This document shows positions 24,050 to 36,670 of a DNA stretch of 64,000 nucleotides, piece by piece. Every line of letters begins with the position of its first letter. The first letter of the stretch is position 1. Under the pieces are notes generated by a model. It saw nothing but the letters and a program-made list of their open reading frames with translations. It made no database searches and was not told the DNA's origin. The stretch is from Sordaria brevicollis (taxonomy: Eukaryota > Ascomycota > Sordariomycetes > Sordariales > Sordariaceae), in the NCBI GenBank assembly GCA_033439795.1, contig JAUTDP010000002.1, forward strand, positions 2,046,001-2,110,000. Direction: 5' to 3'. Both the position numbers and the translations under genes were made by a program.

Positions 24050-26960
24050 AGGTTAAAAATTTTAGCGGCTATAATAATTAAATAAATACGTTTATTACCG
24101 GGGGTAATCCCGCTATAATCGTTATAAGGTTTTCTATTAATACCTATTCTTTTATTTATTTAATTTTAATAGTACCGCTTTCTAATTTATTAATAAATAA
24201 TCGACCTTTTATTCGTTTTATTTAAATATAATTAATTATTTAAATTATTATTCTTTAAATAAATTTAATTTAATCCGTACGGGCGAATTTCTCTTCGAAA
24301 GCCCTTACCCGTTTATTAAAATAGAAATTAAATAGTAAGTAAAAAATTTCCGTTTTAAAATTCTATACCGGCGTAACTTTATACGCCCTAATAATAACTC
24401 TTAAATATTTAATTTAATATTTAATTAATCCGATTATTATCCTTTAAAATTTATTATATACTTTTATTAGCTAATAGAAAATTAAAACTCTATATATAAT
24501 CGTATTTCGAATATATTTAATATAAATCTCCCTTATATAAATAAAGGAATAACTTTAAATTTTTACAATTAATTAAATTAATATATTCGTTTAAATTTTT
24601 ATTTTCTTTTTAATAATTTCCGTATAAATTTAATAATTAAACTTATAATCTAACTAAACGTTTAAAAATTTTATTAATTCCATCGGTTGAAATATAATAT
24701 CCCCGAATTAAAAAATTTCTATTCTTAATACCTTTGTCCGCGTAAAATATATTAATTCCGTTTTATTCGTTTCGAACTCTATACTTCTCTCCTTTACCTA
24801 TTCGGAGTAAATTTTTTATACCGTTTAAAATATCCTACAATTTTTTTCGGTAATCTTTACTATAATAATAATATTAATATTATTGGTAAAGCTAATTATA
24901 ATTATATTTTTAATTATAATTAATTTATAATATAATAGGGTAATAAAAAGGATAAAAAGAATTAAAGAAAGGGGGGAACCCTAAAGTATTCCAATTTTTA
25001 TAGTATAGGGAGCGGATATTTCGTCGTCGAAAAAGAGTAAACCTCTTCGTCTATTAATAAAATTCGCTACCTACTCGAAAATCTATTATAAGAATTATAT
25101 TTCCTATAAGGTATATAATAGCCATTTATAATTAATTCTATCGAATACGCCTTTAAAATTAAAAAGTATTAATAATATAACGGCTCCAAATTTCCAAATT
25201 ATATATATAATATTTATAACGATATAAATAATAAATTCGGTCGAACGGCCTACCCAATTATTTATTTAACCTTCTAATAAAAAGTTAAATTCTTCCGCGG
25301 CTTAGGTAAATCTCTTAGTAACGAACGCTTCGAAAATTTTTCTAACGTTATTTAATAATAAAATTAACCTCTATATACCGGCCAATTTTTATTATACGGC
25401 GGTTTTTCCTAATTTTTTAAAAACAATTACTTTTATATTCTTAAACCGCTATAAAAAATACTTAAAACGAAAACTCGTAATTATAAGAACGGTTATAACT
25501 TTTTAGAATAATTTTCTATAAATTTTCAAAAATCTATTCGAATACTAATCAACGTCCAGTATTTTATTTAAAATTATCCGAAATAAAACCTCTTAAATAT
25601 CCTCTTCGGTAATTAATTCGTTAATAAATAATAAATCGCCGGTATTTAATAAAAGGGTCTAATTAAATAAATAATCTATAAAAATATTTACCTTCGGGAA
25701 GAAACGTTCGGCGAAAATACTCGCTTTACTACTATAGTCTTTAATTTCTTCTATTCCTTTATATTATTTAAAAACTAAAAATTTAGGCGGATTTATTAGT
25801 AAATAATTTCGGGTATAGGTTTATTTTTCGAAAGTTTAAAATTTATTTAAATTTTTTAACGCCCTTTCAACGCCTTTTCGCTATATCGTTTATTAAATTT
25901 TCGTATTAATCCTTCTTTTCTTTATCGATACTTCTACGAATTCTATTTAATTCGAAGATATCCTTTCCTTATACTATTTTTATTACTTTTATTTCGTATC
26001 TTTTATTGCTATTTTATATTTTAATATTTATTACTTTACTCTTCTCCTTCGATTTTTTTTCCGGTACGGGACGAATTTTTCCGCTATATTTATAAATTTT
26101 TTATTAAACTTATCGAATATAAATTCCAATTCCTTTTTTATATTAATTTTCGTTAAAATTAAAATTTATTATAACGCCGCTTCTCGCACTTTTTTTACAT
26201 TTATTAAATTCTAATTATAATTTTCTTCTATTTCTACTTTTTTAACTTTTCTTCCGGTATAAACCTAAACTTCCTAAAGATAATAATTTAAACCGGTTTA
26301 TTCGTACTATTATACCCCCTAATATTCGGTTTCAATTCCTAATATTATTTATACGTAATCGATTATCCTATTTTTCTTTTCCTATATTATATTATTTATA
26401 CGGGTTAATTCCTTTCTAAAAATAACGAATTATATATATTACCGTTATATTTATATAAGGAATTTCTTGGCTCTTAGGTTAATTTTATTCTCTAAATCCT
26501 AATTAAAATAATAAAAATTAAAATCCCTAACGGTTATAATTTAATATTTTATTAAGGGTCTTTTTTTAAGGAATTCGAAGAAGGGAAACCCCTATTCGTA
26601 TTCCGGCATTCTATATATTTTAATAAGGGAATAAATCGAATAAACGGTTAATAATTCCTTTAAATTTTTAAACGTTATAAAGGCCTAATCTCTTCCGATG
26701 CGGAAATTTAAATCTTTAAAATTCTATCTCTTATTTATATAAATAACCGCCCTCCCCTTTTTTAAATAATCTACCCCAATATACTTATTGCCTTATAAAT
26801 AATAAATATCCCTATTTAAATTCTTATTTAACTCTTAAATCGCTATAATATTATAAATCTCCTCCTATTCGAATAGTAATTTCCTTCTCTTATACGATTT
26901 CCCTACATTCTAATAGAATATTTTTAATTAAATTATTAATTACTCTATAAAGGAGTATTT
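24050..26960 (-). pseudogene. LINE-e ORF2 (endonuclease-RT), broken
   Basis: On the minus strand the endonuclease GDFN strand lies near 26510-26545 and the SDHYP-equivalent near 26270-26300. The RT box reads F-T-N-N (24873-24892), so the catalytic Asp pair is lost. Former Gln codons are TAA/TAG throughout. Same domain order as LINE-f. Confidence 0.78.
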
Positions 26961-26999
26961 TTTAACCCTGCGGATAAAATAAAAATAGGAATTTTTTCC

Positions 27000-28690
27000 T
27001 TCTAAATAATTAATTTAATAACGGCGATTAAGCCGGCGCCGTTCCGAATACCCAAACCCTAAAAGTTCGTAAATATATCTATTAGGCTTTTAATTATTAA
27101 CTTTAATTTAATAGAAGGCCTATTAATTCGCTTACGGGTACGGCCTTTATTTCCGCTTCTAAACTCTTTTTTACGAATAATAATAATACGGGCGGTAAAG
27201 GGGGCGTTAAGGAAATCGATATCCCTATTATCCTTTCCCGCTACCGGTTCTAATATAATATTTCTTTTAAAATCTTTCTAATATATAAATAAATATAACT
27301 TTTTAACGTATTCTATAATAACCTTTATAATAATTTTCTTAAAAATAGGGTACATTTTCTTTTTAAAAGCGTAATACTTATACTTTTTATACGGAGCGTA
27401 GAAAATTAATAATTTATCCTCGTTAAACGGGTAATTTACTTCTCTAAAGCGATCCTTACTATATTTATCCTTATTATAGCGTTTATAAATATTGATATTA
27501 TAATAGAATTTCCTTAAATATCCTATACCCTAATAAATAAAATATTATTAAATATTAATTGAAGAAGTAAACGGTTTATAAATATATGTATTACCTTCCT
27601 AAAAGAGGAATCCTTTATAGAAAATTTCAATTACTTTTATAATTATAACCTCTATTATAAGGAATCCCCTATCTTCGCTAATTCTTTTCTTCTATAGGCG
27701 TACTTTAATAATAAAAGCGGTCGGGTTTATTTATTATATTTTATAAATAATATCCTCTATCCTTATATATTTAGCGATATTCGCCTAAAAAAACCCTTTA
27801 ATAATTAACGTAATAATATTTAAAAATATAAACGCTTTTTCGCTAAAAACCTTCTTAATTTAAATTTAATATTATTAATATTATTCGTATATAATATTAT
27901 TAAATATAATTTTATAATTTCTAATCGTAAATAATTTTATAACGGTTCGTATAATATTAAAAATACCGGTCTTTAAATCGCGAAATATCTTTTCAATTTA
28001 GGTCTTAATTTCTTCGTTCGTCCGTTTCAAATATTAAATATTAAATATAATACTTCGAATAAAGAAAATATAATAATAATTAATAAAAAATATTTTCGGA
28101 GGGGGGTAATAATTATAATATATTAAAAGATAAATTTAATTTTAAAAAGAACGTCCTTTATAATTCTAACCTATATTTTCAATATTTCTTTAACGTTTTT
28201 CTATAATTCCTATAGAATCGTTTTTTTTAAATTATTAAAATCCTTCCTAATAATAATTTAATTATTATTAACTTTATTAACTTCGGAGTATATTACCCTA
28301 TTTTTCTTCGCAAAGATTTTCGTATATTCGTTAAATAATTTATAAACCTAATTATAATCTTCGAACGAAATAGCGTTGTAATCCAAAAATTTATTTACTT
28401 TAGTAATAAATTTCTTTATAATTTCGTCGTCCTCCTACGTTTTTTCCGAAATCTTCGTAGCGCGCGCTACGTTAAAGTCGTTATAAATTAAGAATTTTAC
28501 GAGTAGGTTATAAACGCTATTTTTAAATTTACAATTACCGCTATTAATTATTATCGGTAATAACGATATATCGTTATCGTTATATTCGTCGCGGGATATC
28601 GTAAGGGACGTAAAAGACCCTCCTAAATCGATTCCCGTTATCGGTTTTCGTTTTAGAGCGCTCTTCGACTAGAAATCGGCGTTTCCGGTT
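27000..28690 (-). pseudogene. LINE-e ORF1 (Gag-like), broken
   Basis: Minus-strand Gag-like ORF. The N-terminal charged region reads from about 28690 to 28110. The C-tract site is present as GGAGGGGGG (28098-28106). The Cys-rich knuckle lies near 27350-27520. This copy retains some unmutated codons near its 5' end (GCGCGCGCTACG at about 28457), an area rich in CpG. Confidence 0.7.
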
Positions 28691-28731
28691 CTAAAGCAGT
28701 TTTTCAACCCTTAATCGAATTATTCCGAAAA

Positions 28732-29664
28732 TTATAAACGCTTTCGCAATTATAAATTTTCGTTTTAAATATTTTTTATAGCGGTTTAAAAATATAAAAG
28801 TAATCGTTTTTAAAAAAACTAGGAAAAATTACCGTTTAATAAAAGTTAACCGGCGTATAAAAATTAATTTTATTATTAAATAACGTCGGGAAAATTTTCG
28901 AAGCGTTCGTTATTAAAAAATTTACCTAAATTGCGGAAGAATTTAATTTCTTATTAAAAAGCTAAATAAGTAATTAGGTAAATTATTCGATTAAATTTAT
29001 TATCTATATTATTACGGATATTATATATACAATTTAAAATTTTAGAGCTATTATATTACTAATATTCTTTAATTTCAAAAATGTATTTAATAGAATTAAT
29101 TATAAATAATTATTATATATTTTATAGGAAATACGATTTTTATAATAGATTTTCGAATAAGTAACGAATTTCGTTAATAAACGAAAAGGTTTTTTTTTCT
29201 TCGACGACGAAATATTTATTCTTTATACTATAGAAGTTAAAATATTTTAAAATTCCCCCTTCTCTTTAATTTTTTTTATTTTCTTTATTATTTTATTATA
29301 TTATAAATTAATTACGGTTAAAAATACGATTACGGTCGGCTTTACCGATAATATTAATATCGTCGCTATAATAAGGATTATTAAAGAAAATTATAGGATA
29401 TTTTAAATAATATAGGAAATTTACTCCGAATAAGTAAGGGAAAGAGGTATAAAATTCGAAGCGAATAAGACGGAATTATTATATTTTACGCGGACGAAAG
29501 TATTAAGAACGGAAATTCTTTAATTTAAAGATATTATATTTTAATCGATAGAATTAATAAAATTCTTAAACGTTTAATTAAATTGTAAATTTAATTATCG
29601 AACCTATATAGAAATTATTAAAAAGAAAATAAAAATTTAAACGAATATATTAACCCGGTTAGCC
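28732..29664 (+). mobile_element. LINE-d, piece 2 (reverse transcriptase core)
   Basis: Resumes LINE-d after LINE-e: the sequence continues through the RT with the box F-T-D-N (29341-29352, second Asp lost) and the N-K-T-E-like strand (about 29460). It ends at AACCCGGTTAGCC, the TSD of LINE-f. It joins to 36671 without loss of sequence. Confidence 0.85.
29650..29664. repeat. 15-bp TSD of LINE-f (left; right copy 36656-36670)
   Basis: TTAACCCGGTTAGCC is identical at both sites. LINE-d RT sequence reads continuously across it when LINE-f and one copy are removed. Confidence 0.92.
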
Positions 29665-29696
29665 ACTTATTCGGAGTAAATAAAACCGAAATATTA

Positions 29697-31340
29697 CTTT
29701 AGAACCGGAAACGCCGATTTCTAATCGAGGAGCGCTCTAAAACGAAAACCGATAATAGGAATCGATTTAAGAGGGTCTTTTACATCCCTTACGATATCTT
29801 ATAACGAATATAATAACGATAATATATTATTATTATTAATAATAATTAATAGTGGTAATCGTAAATTCGAAAATAGCGTCTACAACCCGTTCGTAGGACT
29901 TTTAATTTATAACGACCCTAATATAATATACGTTGCGAAGACTTCGGAAAAAACGTAAAAGGACGACGAAATTATAAAGAAATTTATCGTTAAAGCGAAT
30001 AAATTTTTAGACTACGACGCCATTTCGTTCGAAAACCGTAATTAGGTTCGTAAATTATTTAACGAATATACGAAAATCTTTGCGAAGAAAAATAGGGCAA
30101 TACGCCCCGAAATTAATAAGGCTAATAATAATTAAATTATTATTAGGAAGGATTTCGATAATTTAAAGAAAATAATCCTATAAAAATTATAAAAGAACGT
30201 TAAAGAAGCGTTAAAAATATAAGCTGGAATTATAAAAAACGCTTTTCCTAAGACCGGGTTTATCCCCTAATATATTATAATTATTACCCCCCCCCGAAGA
30301 TATTCCCCGTTAATTACGACCGTACCCTCTTTATTCGAAGTATTATAATCGATATTTAATATTCGAAGTAAACGAACGAAGAAATTAAAACCTAAATCGA
30401 AAAGATATTTCGCAATTTAAGGACCGGTACCTTTAATATTATACGAATTATTACGAAATTATTTACAATTAGAAATTATAGAATTATATTTAATAATATT
30501 ACGTATAAATAATATTAGTAATATTAAATTTAAATTAAGAAGGTTTTTAGCGAAAAAGCGTTTATATTTTTAAATATTATTATATTAGTCGCTAAAGGGT
30601 TCTTTTAGGCGAATATTACCGAATATATAAGGATGGAGGATATTATTTATAAAATATAATAGGCGAACCCAACCGCTTTTATTATTAAAATATATTTATA
30701 GAAGAAAAGAATTAGCGAAGATAGGGGTTTTTTTATAATAAAAATTATAATTATAAAGGTAGCCGAAATTCTCTATAAAGGATTCCTCCTTTAAAAGGGC
30801 GGCGTATATATTTGTAAACCGTTTACCTCTTCGGCTAATATTTAATAGTATTTTATTTATTAGGGCGTAGGATATTTAAGGAAATTTTATTATAATATTA
30901 ATATTTATAAATATTATAGTAAGGAAAAATATAATAGGGATTATTTTAAAAAAGCGAATTACCCGTTTAACGAGGATAAATTGCTAATCTTTTATATTCC
31001 GTATAGAAAATACGGGTATTACGCTTTTAAAAAGAAAGTATACCCTATTTTTAAGAAAATTATTACGAAAATTATTATAAAATACGCCGAAAGGCTATAT
31101 TTATTTATATACCGGAAAAATTTTAAAAGAAATATTATATTAAAGCTAGTAATAATAGAAGACGATAAGGATATTAATTTCCTTAATGCCCCCCCTATTA
31201 TTTATATTATTATTATTTATAAGAAGGAGATTAAAAATAGAAATAAAAGTTATACCCGTAAATAAATTAATAAACTTTTTACTAAATTGAAATTAGCGGT
31301 TAAAGGCCCGATAGACGTATTTACGAATTTTTAGGGCTCG
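29697..31340 (+). pseudogene. LINE-f ORF1 (Gag-like), broken
   Basis: The N-terminal part reads in one phase from about 29697 with blocks such as NSVYNPFVGLLIYNDPN and LFNEYTKIFAKK. The 9-C tract sits at 30287-30295. The C-terminal part includes a Cys/His-rich knuckle (about 30890-31050) whose Cys residues are mostly Tyr. The longest stop-free piece of the window, 94 codons at 30981-31265, is this C-terminal part (LIFYIPYRKYGYYAFKKK). Proposed role is RNA binding in the LINE particle. It is interrupted by TAA/TAG. Confidence 0.75.
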
Positions 31341-31439
31341 GGTATTTAAAATAGCGCCGGTTTAATTATTACCGCTAAACCGGCTACTTAAAAGGAAAAA
31401 ACTCTTATTCCTATTCCGCCCGCGGGGTTAGAAAATACT

Positions 31440-34400
31440 CCTTTATAAAATAATTAATAATTTAATTGAAAATACTCTATTAAAATATAGGGAAATTGTA
31501 TGAAAGAGGGAAATTATTATTCGAATAAAAGGAGATTTACAATATTATAACGATTTAAAAGCCGGGTAAAAATTTAAACGAAAATATTTATCGTCTATAG
31601 GGTAATAAATATATCGGAGTAAATTATTTGGAAAAAAGGAGGGCGGTTATTTATATAAATAAGAAATAAAACTTTAAGGACTTAAATTTCTATATCGGAA
31701 GAGATTGGGCCTTTATAATATTTAAGAATTTAAAGGAATTATTAATTATTTATTTAATTTATTCCCCTATTAAAATATATAGAATATTAGAATACAAATA
31801 GGGGTTTCCCCTCTTCGAATTCTTTAAAGAAAGACCCCCGGTAAAATATTAAATTGTAATCGTCGGAAATTTTAATTTCTATTATCCCGATTAGGATTTA
31901 AAGAATAAAATTAATTTAAAAGCCGAAAAATTCTTTATATAGGTATAATAGTAATATATACGGCTCGTTACCCTTAGAAGGGAATTAATCCGTATAAATA
32001 ACGTAATACGGGAAGAAAAAGATAAAATAATCGATTATATATAAATAATATTAGGAATTAAAATCGAATATTAGGGGGCGTAATAGTACGAATAAACCGG
32101 TTCGGATTATTATCCTTAGGAAATTTAGGTTTATATTAGAAGAAAAGTTAGGAAAATGGAAATAGAAGAAAGTTATAATTAGAATTTAATAAATATAAAA
32201 AAGGTACGAAAAGTAGCGTTATAACGGATTTCGGTCCCGGTAAGGATTAATATAAAAGAGGAATTAGAATTTATATTTAATAAATTCAATAGAGAATTTA
32301 TAAATATAATAAAGGAATTCGTCCTATATTGGAAAAAAAGTCGAAGGAGAAAAATAAAGTAATAAATATTAAAATATAAAATAATAATAAAAGATATAAA
32401 GCGGAAATAATAAAAATAATATAAGGAAAGGATATTTTCGAATTAAGTAGAATTCGTAGAAATATTAATAAAAAAAAGAAGGATTAATACGAAAATTTAA
32501 TAAATAATATAGCGAAAAGGCGTCGAAAGGGCGTTGAAGAATTTAAATAAATTTTAAACCCTTAAAAAATAGGTTTATATTCGAAGTTATTTACTAATAA
32601 ACCCGCCCAAATTTTTAATTTTTAAATAATACGAAGGAATAGAAGAAATTAAAGATTATAATAGTAAGGCGAATATTTTCGTTAAACGTTTCTTCCCGAA
32701 AATAAATATCCTTACGGATTATTTACCCGATTAAACCCTTCCCTTAAATATTAATAATTTATTATTTATTAATAAATTAATTACCGAAGAGGATATTTAG
32801 GAGGTTTTATTTTAAATAATTCCGAATAAAATACCGGGCGTCGATTAGTATTTAAATAAATTTTTAAAAATTTATAGAAAATTATTCTAAAAAGTTATAA
32901 CCGCTTTCGCGGTTACGAGTTTTCGTCTTAGGCACTTCCTATAATAGTTTAAAAACGCGAAAATAATTATTTTTAAAAAATTAAGAAAAATTGCCGTATA
33001 ATAAAAGTTAACCGGTATATAGAGGCTAATTTTATTATTAAATAACGTAAGGAAAATCTTTAAAACGTTTATTATTAAAAGGTTTACTTAAATTGTAAAA
33101 AAGTTCAACCTCTTATTAAAAGGTTAAATAAATAATCGGGTAGGCCGTTCGACCGAATTTATTATTTATATTATTACGAATATTATATATATAATTTAGA
33201 AATTCGGAGCCGTTATATCGTTAATACTCTTTAATTTTAAAAGTGTATTTAATAAAATTAATTATAAGTAATTATTATATACTTTATAGGAAATATAATT
33301 CTTACGATAAATTTTCGAATAAGTAACGAATTTCGTTAACGGACGAAAAGGTTCCCTCTTTTTTAACGACGAAATATCTATTTTTTATATTATAAAAATT
33401 GGAATACCCTAAAGTTCCCCCCTCTCTTTAATTTTTTTTATCCTTTTTATTACTTTATTATATTGTAAATTAATTATAGTTAAAAATATAATTATAATAA
33501 ATTTTACCGACGATATTAATATTATTACTATAGCGAAAATTATTAAAGAGAATTATAAAATACTTTAAATAGTATAGGAAATTTATTCCGAATAAGTAAG
33601 GGAGAGAAATATAAAATTCGAAGCGAATAAAATAGAATTAATATATTTTACGCGGACGAAAGTATTAAGAATAGAAACTTTTTAATTTAAGGATATTATA
33701 TTTCGACCGATAGAATTAATAAAATTCTTAAACGTTTAATTAGACCGCAAATTTAATTATCGAATTTATACGGAAGCTATTAAAAAGAAAATAAAGATTT
33801 AAACGAATACGTTAATTTAATTAATTATAAAGATTTAAGGTTATTCTTTCGTTTGCGCGAAAGAGATTTATATTAAATATATTTGAAACGCGATTATATA
33901 TAAAGCCTTAATTTTCTATTAATTAATAAAAATATATAATAAACCCCGAAGGATAATAATTGGATTAATTAAATATTAAATTAAATATTTAAAAATCGTC
34001 GCCGGGGCGTATAAAGCTACGCCGGTATAGAATTTTAAAATGGAAATTTTTTACCCGTTATTCGACTTTTATTTTAATAAACGGGTAAAAGCTTTCGAAG
34101 AGAAATTCGCCCGTATAAATTAGGCTAAATTCGTCCGAAGAATAATAATTTAAATAATTAATTATATTTAAATAAAATAAGTAAAAAATCGATTATTTAT
34201 TAATAAACCGGAAAGTAATACCGTTAAAATTAAATAGGCGGAAGAATAGGTATTAATAGAGAACTTTATAATAATTATAACGGGACCGCCCCCGGTAATA
34301 AGCGTATCCGTTTAACCGTTATAATTATTAGAACCTTTAACCCTCGATCGAAAAGTATAATTAAAGGATACTACGAAGAAAGAATAAGTATTATATTATA
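31440..34400 (+). pseudogene. LINE-f ORF2 (endonuclease-RT), broken
   Basis: The endonuclease has V-G-N-F-N-F-Y-Y-P-D at 31862-31891 (family VGDFNLHHPDW) and TGSDYYP near 32096-32116 (family SDHYP, His codon CAY now TAY). The RT follows, with catalytic F-T-D-D at 33503-33514, intact in this copy only, then the FNKRVKAFEEKFAR-like C-terminal block (about 34075-34115). Former Gln/Trp codons are stops. No RNase H motif was recognised downstream, unlike the classical Tad1 ORF2; the family may lack it or RIP may have erased it. Confidence 0.82.
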
Positions 34401-36670
34401 ATTATTAATTAATAATAATAGTAATTAAATTAAATTGGTGGTATAAATTTATAATTATTAATTTCGATTTGAAGTTTAATAATATTATAATAAAACGGTA
34501 TATAATTAGTTAAAAAAAGAAAAAGTAAAAAAGAATTTAATTTTCGGAGGATAATAAAGATTATTATTTATTAACGAAAGTAAAGAATTCCCTCCTCGTT
34601 TAAGCGAGAATAGAGGTAATCGGCTTTAGGGCTTTCCTTTTTTAAAAGAGAGTCCCCGATATTAATATCCTTATTTATTCGTATGGATTAAGACGGGAAA
34701 TATTCTATTATATTATATTCGAATATTTCCGGATAATAAATATATAATTTATAATAACCAATTAATTATAAACGTAGGAATAATTTTAAATTTATTTAAA
34801 CGATAAAATTAAAGCCGAAAGAATTTTATTATAAGTATTTCGGTTAGGACGATTAAATAAATACCGTTTAATAATCGAATTAAAAAAAGAATAGCGAAAC
34901 GAATTCGCTCGCTATTTTTAATTTTCTTTTCTTCCTTTTCTTTTACTTTTATTTACTAATACGTTAAAATAAAGACGGGGGAAAATTTCTATTTAATTAA
35001 GAGTTTATTAGGCTACAAAGGCGACGATTTATTTAATTATTATTTTTTTTTATAATTAATTAAAGCCTTTAGTATTTTATTATTATCGGCGAATAAATAG
35101 TTTTATTTATCGAATTAACGAATATATTAATATATAATATTAATTACGAATTAACGTTAAACGAATTAATTATTATTAATAAGAACGGGACCGGTAGGAC
35201 GAATAGCCGGCGAATTAATCTTTATTAAGGAATTATTATAGGAAGGTATACGAATACTATTACTATTCGGGGGAATTTTACCATTACTATTACGAAGTAA
35301 ATTATTACTACTATTACAGGGTAAATTATTACTATTATTATAGGGGATATTATTTAAAGGAATATAACCGTCGATTAAATTATCCTTATTAAAAAGGAAA
35401 AATTCGTAATAGCTTTTTTGGAAATAATTATTAACCGATTACTTTTTATAGCGAATAAATTACTTTAGGGTATTAATAAAGCCGTTATTAATAAAGTAAA
35501 AGCGAATTACGCCGGTAAATTCCTTAATAATAATATAAAGGCGGATAAAATAATCGCGGAATTTATTATTAATTAGGTCTTTATTAACGACCTTCTCTTA
35601 AAAAATATTACGGAAATCGTAAAAGCCGCGAAATATATCGATTATATAATGCAAAATCGTTAAAGTATATTAAATAGCCTAATTAAATTTATTTAAAGAC
35701 GAATTAAAATAAAAAATATTAATAATATAAAAAATAGCAATTTATTCGGGTAATTAGGGATATAATAAATCGATTTAATAACGGCCTTTATATAAGTATT
35801 ATAATTTAGGATAACCGGGAAGGAAAAAAGGGCTTTAATTAATTAAAAGGTATAAGCGAAATATAAGGGAGTATAAATATAATTTCGGAGAAATTAACGT
35901 AAAAATAAAATATAGCGGAGGGAAAATTCACTTTTTCTCCGGTATATAGAAGAATTTATTATTAATAAAACGTTTAATAATATATTCGAAATTAATTTTA
36001 ATATCGGTATTAACTATATTAAATATAAAAATTAGCGAAAGAAGGCGAAGGGGAAATAAATTTTCGCCCTTATCCTCGTCGGAAGTTTTTATTATTTTAT
36101 AGAACGCCTTAACGCGTTTTTAACGGGGAATAATTATTTCGAATCGATTATTATTATTATTAAAAAAAGGAAAAATTTAAAAAGGCTTAAAGGATAAGGG
36201 GTTTTTATATTTAAGGGAAGGAAATCTTTATACTAATATAAATTATAATAAAAACGTAACCGTTATAAGGGGAGGAAAAAAATAAAAGGAATAAAAGAAA
36301 ATTTAACGGTTAAGAAATTTAATAGTAATTAAAAAGGTAAATAGGCGGAAAAACGGAAAGCGGAAAACGGTAATAAATAAAGGGACGGGATAGCGGATTA
36401 AAAAGGCGGAATAGTTTAATATTCTTATATAACGGTAAATAGAAAGGATAAAACGGATATTAATTGTATTAATAGTAAATATATATTACAATTATAAAAC
36501 GCCGAAGAAGCGGCGTAGATAAGTCCGCGCCGGGAATTATAGCCGGGGTTTTTATCCGGGGCGCTTAACGCTTACGGTTTTATCCTACGGAGAATCGGAG
36601 ATAGACCCCATACCATATTGGCGCTATAGATTTAACTAGGGAATAAGAATCTTACTTAACCCGGTTAGCC

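Larger units (their letters stand above)
21740..28716 (-). mobile_element. LINE-e, full length, inserted in LINE-d
   Basis: 6,977 bp, minus strand, flanked by a perfect 15-bp TSD. It begins at the 3' terminus (reverse complement of GAATCTTACT) at 21740 and ends at the 5' start (reverse complement of CTGCTTTAGAACCGG) near 28699. About 17 extra bases (TTTTTCAACCCTTAATC) lie between the 5' start and the TSD; LINE-c and LINE-f have different fillers there, as expected from untemplated addition at 5' junctions. All ORFs carry RIP stops. Confidence 0.9.
29665..36655 (+). mobile_element. LINE-f, full length, best reference copy
   Basis: 6,991 bp on the plus strand with a perfect 15-bp TSD and inserted in LINE-d. 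A ~27-base 5' filler (29665-29691) precedes the family start. It contains ACTTATTCGGAGTAAAT, which is the inverse of a stretch in the LINE's own RT (about 29424-29440), suggesting template switching. ORF1, endonuclease and RT follow in order and keep the most recognisable motifs of all copies, including an unmutated Asp-Asp in the RT. The 3' hairpin is at 36511-36532. It is still inactive because of RIP stops. Confidence 0.9.
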
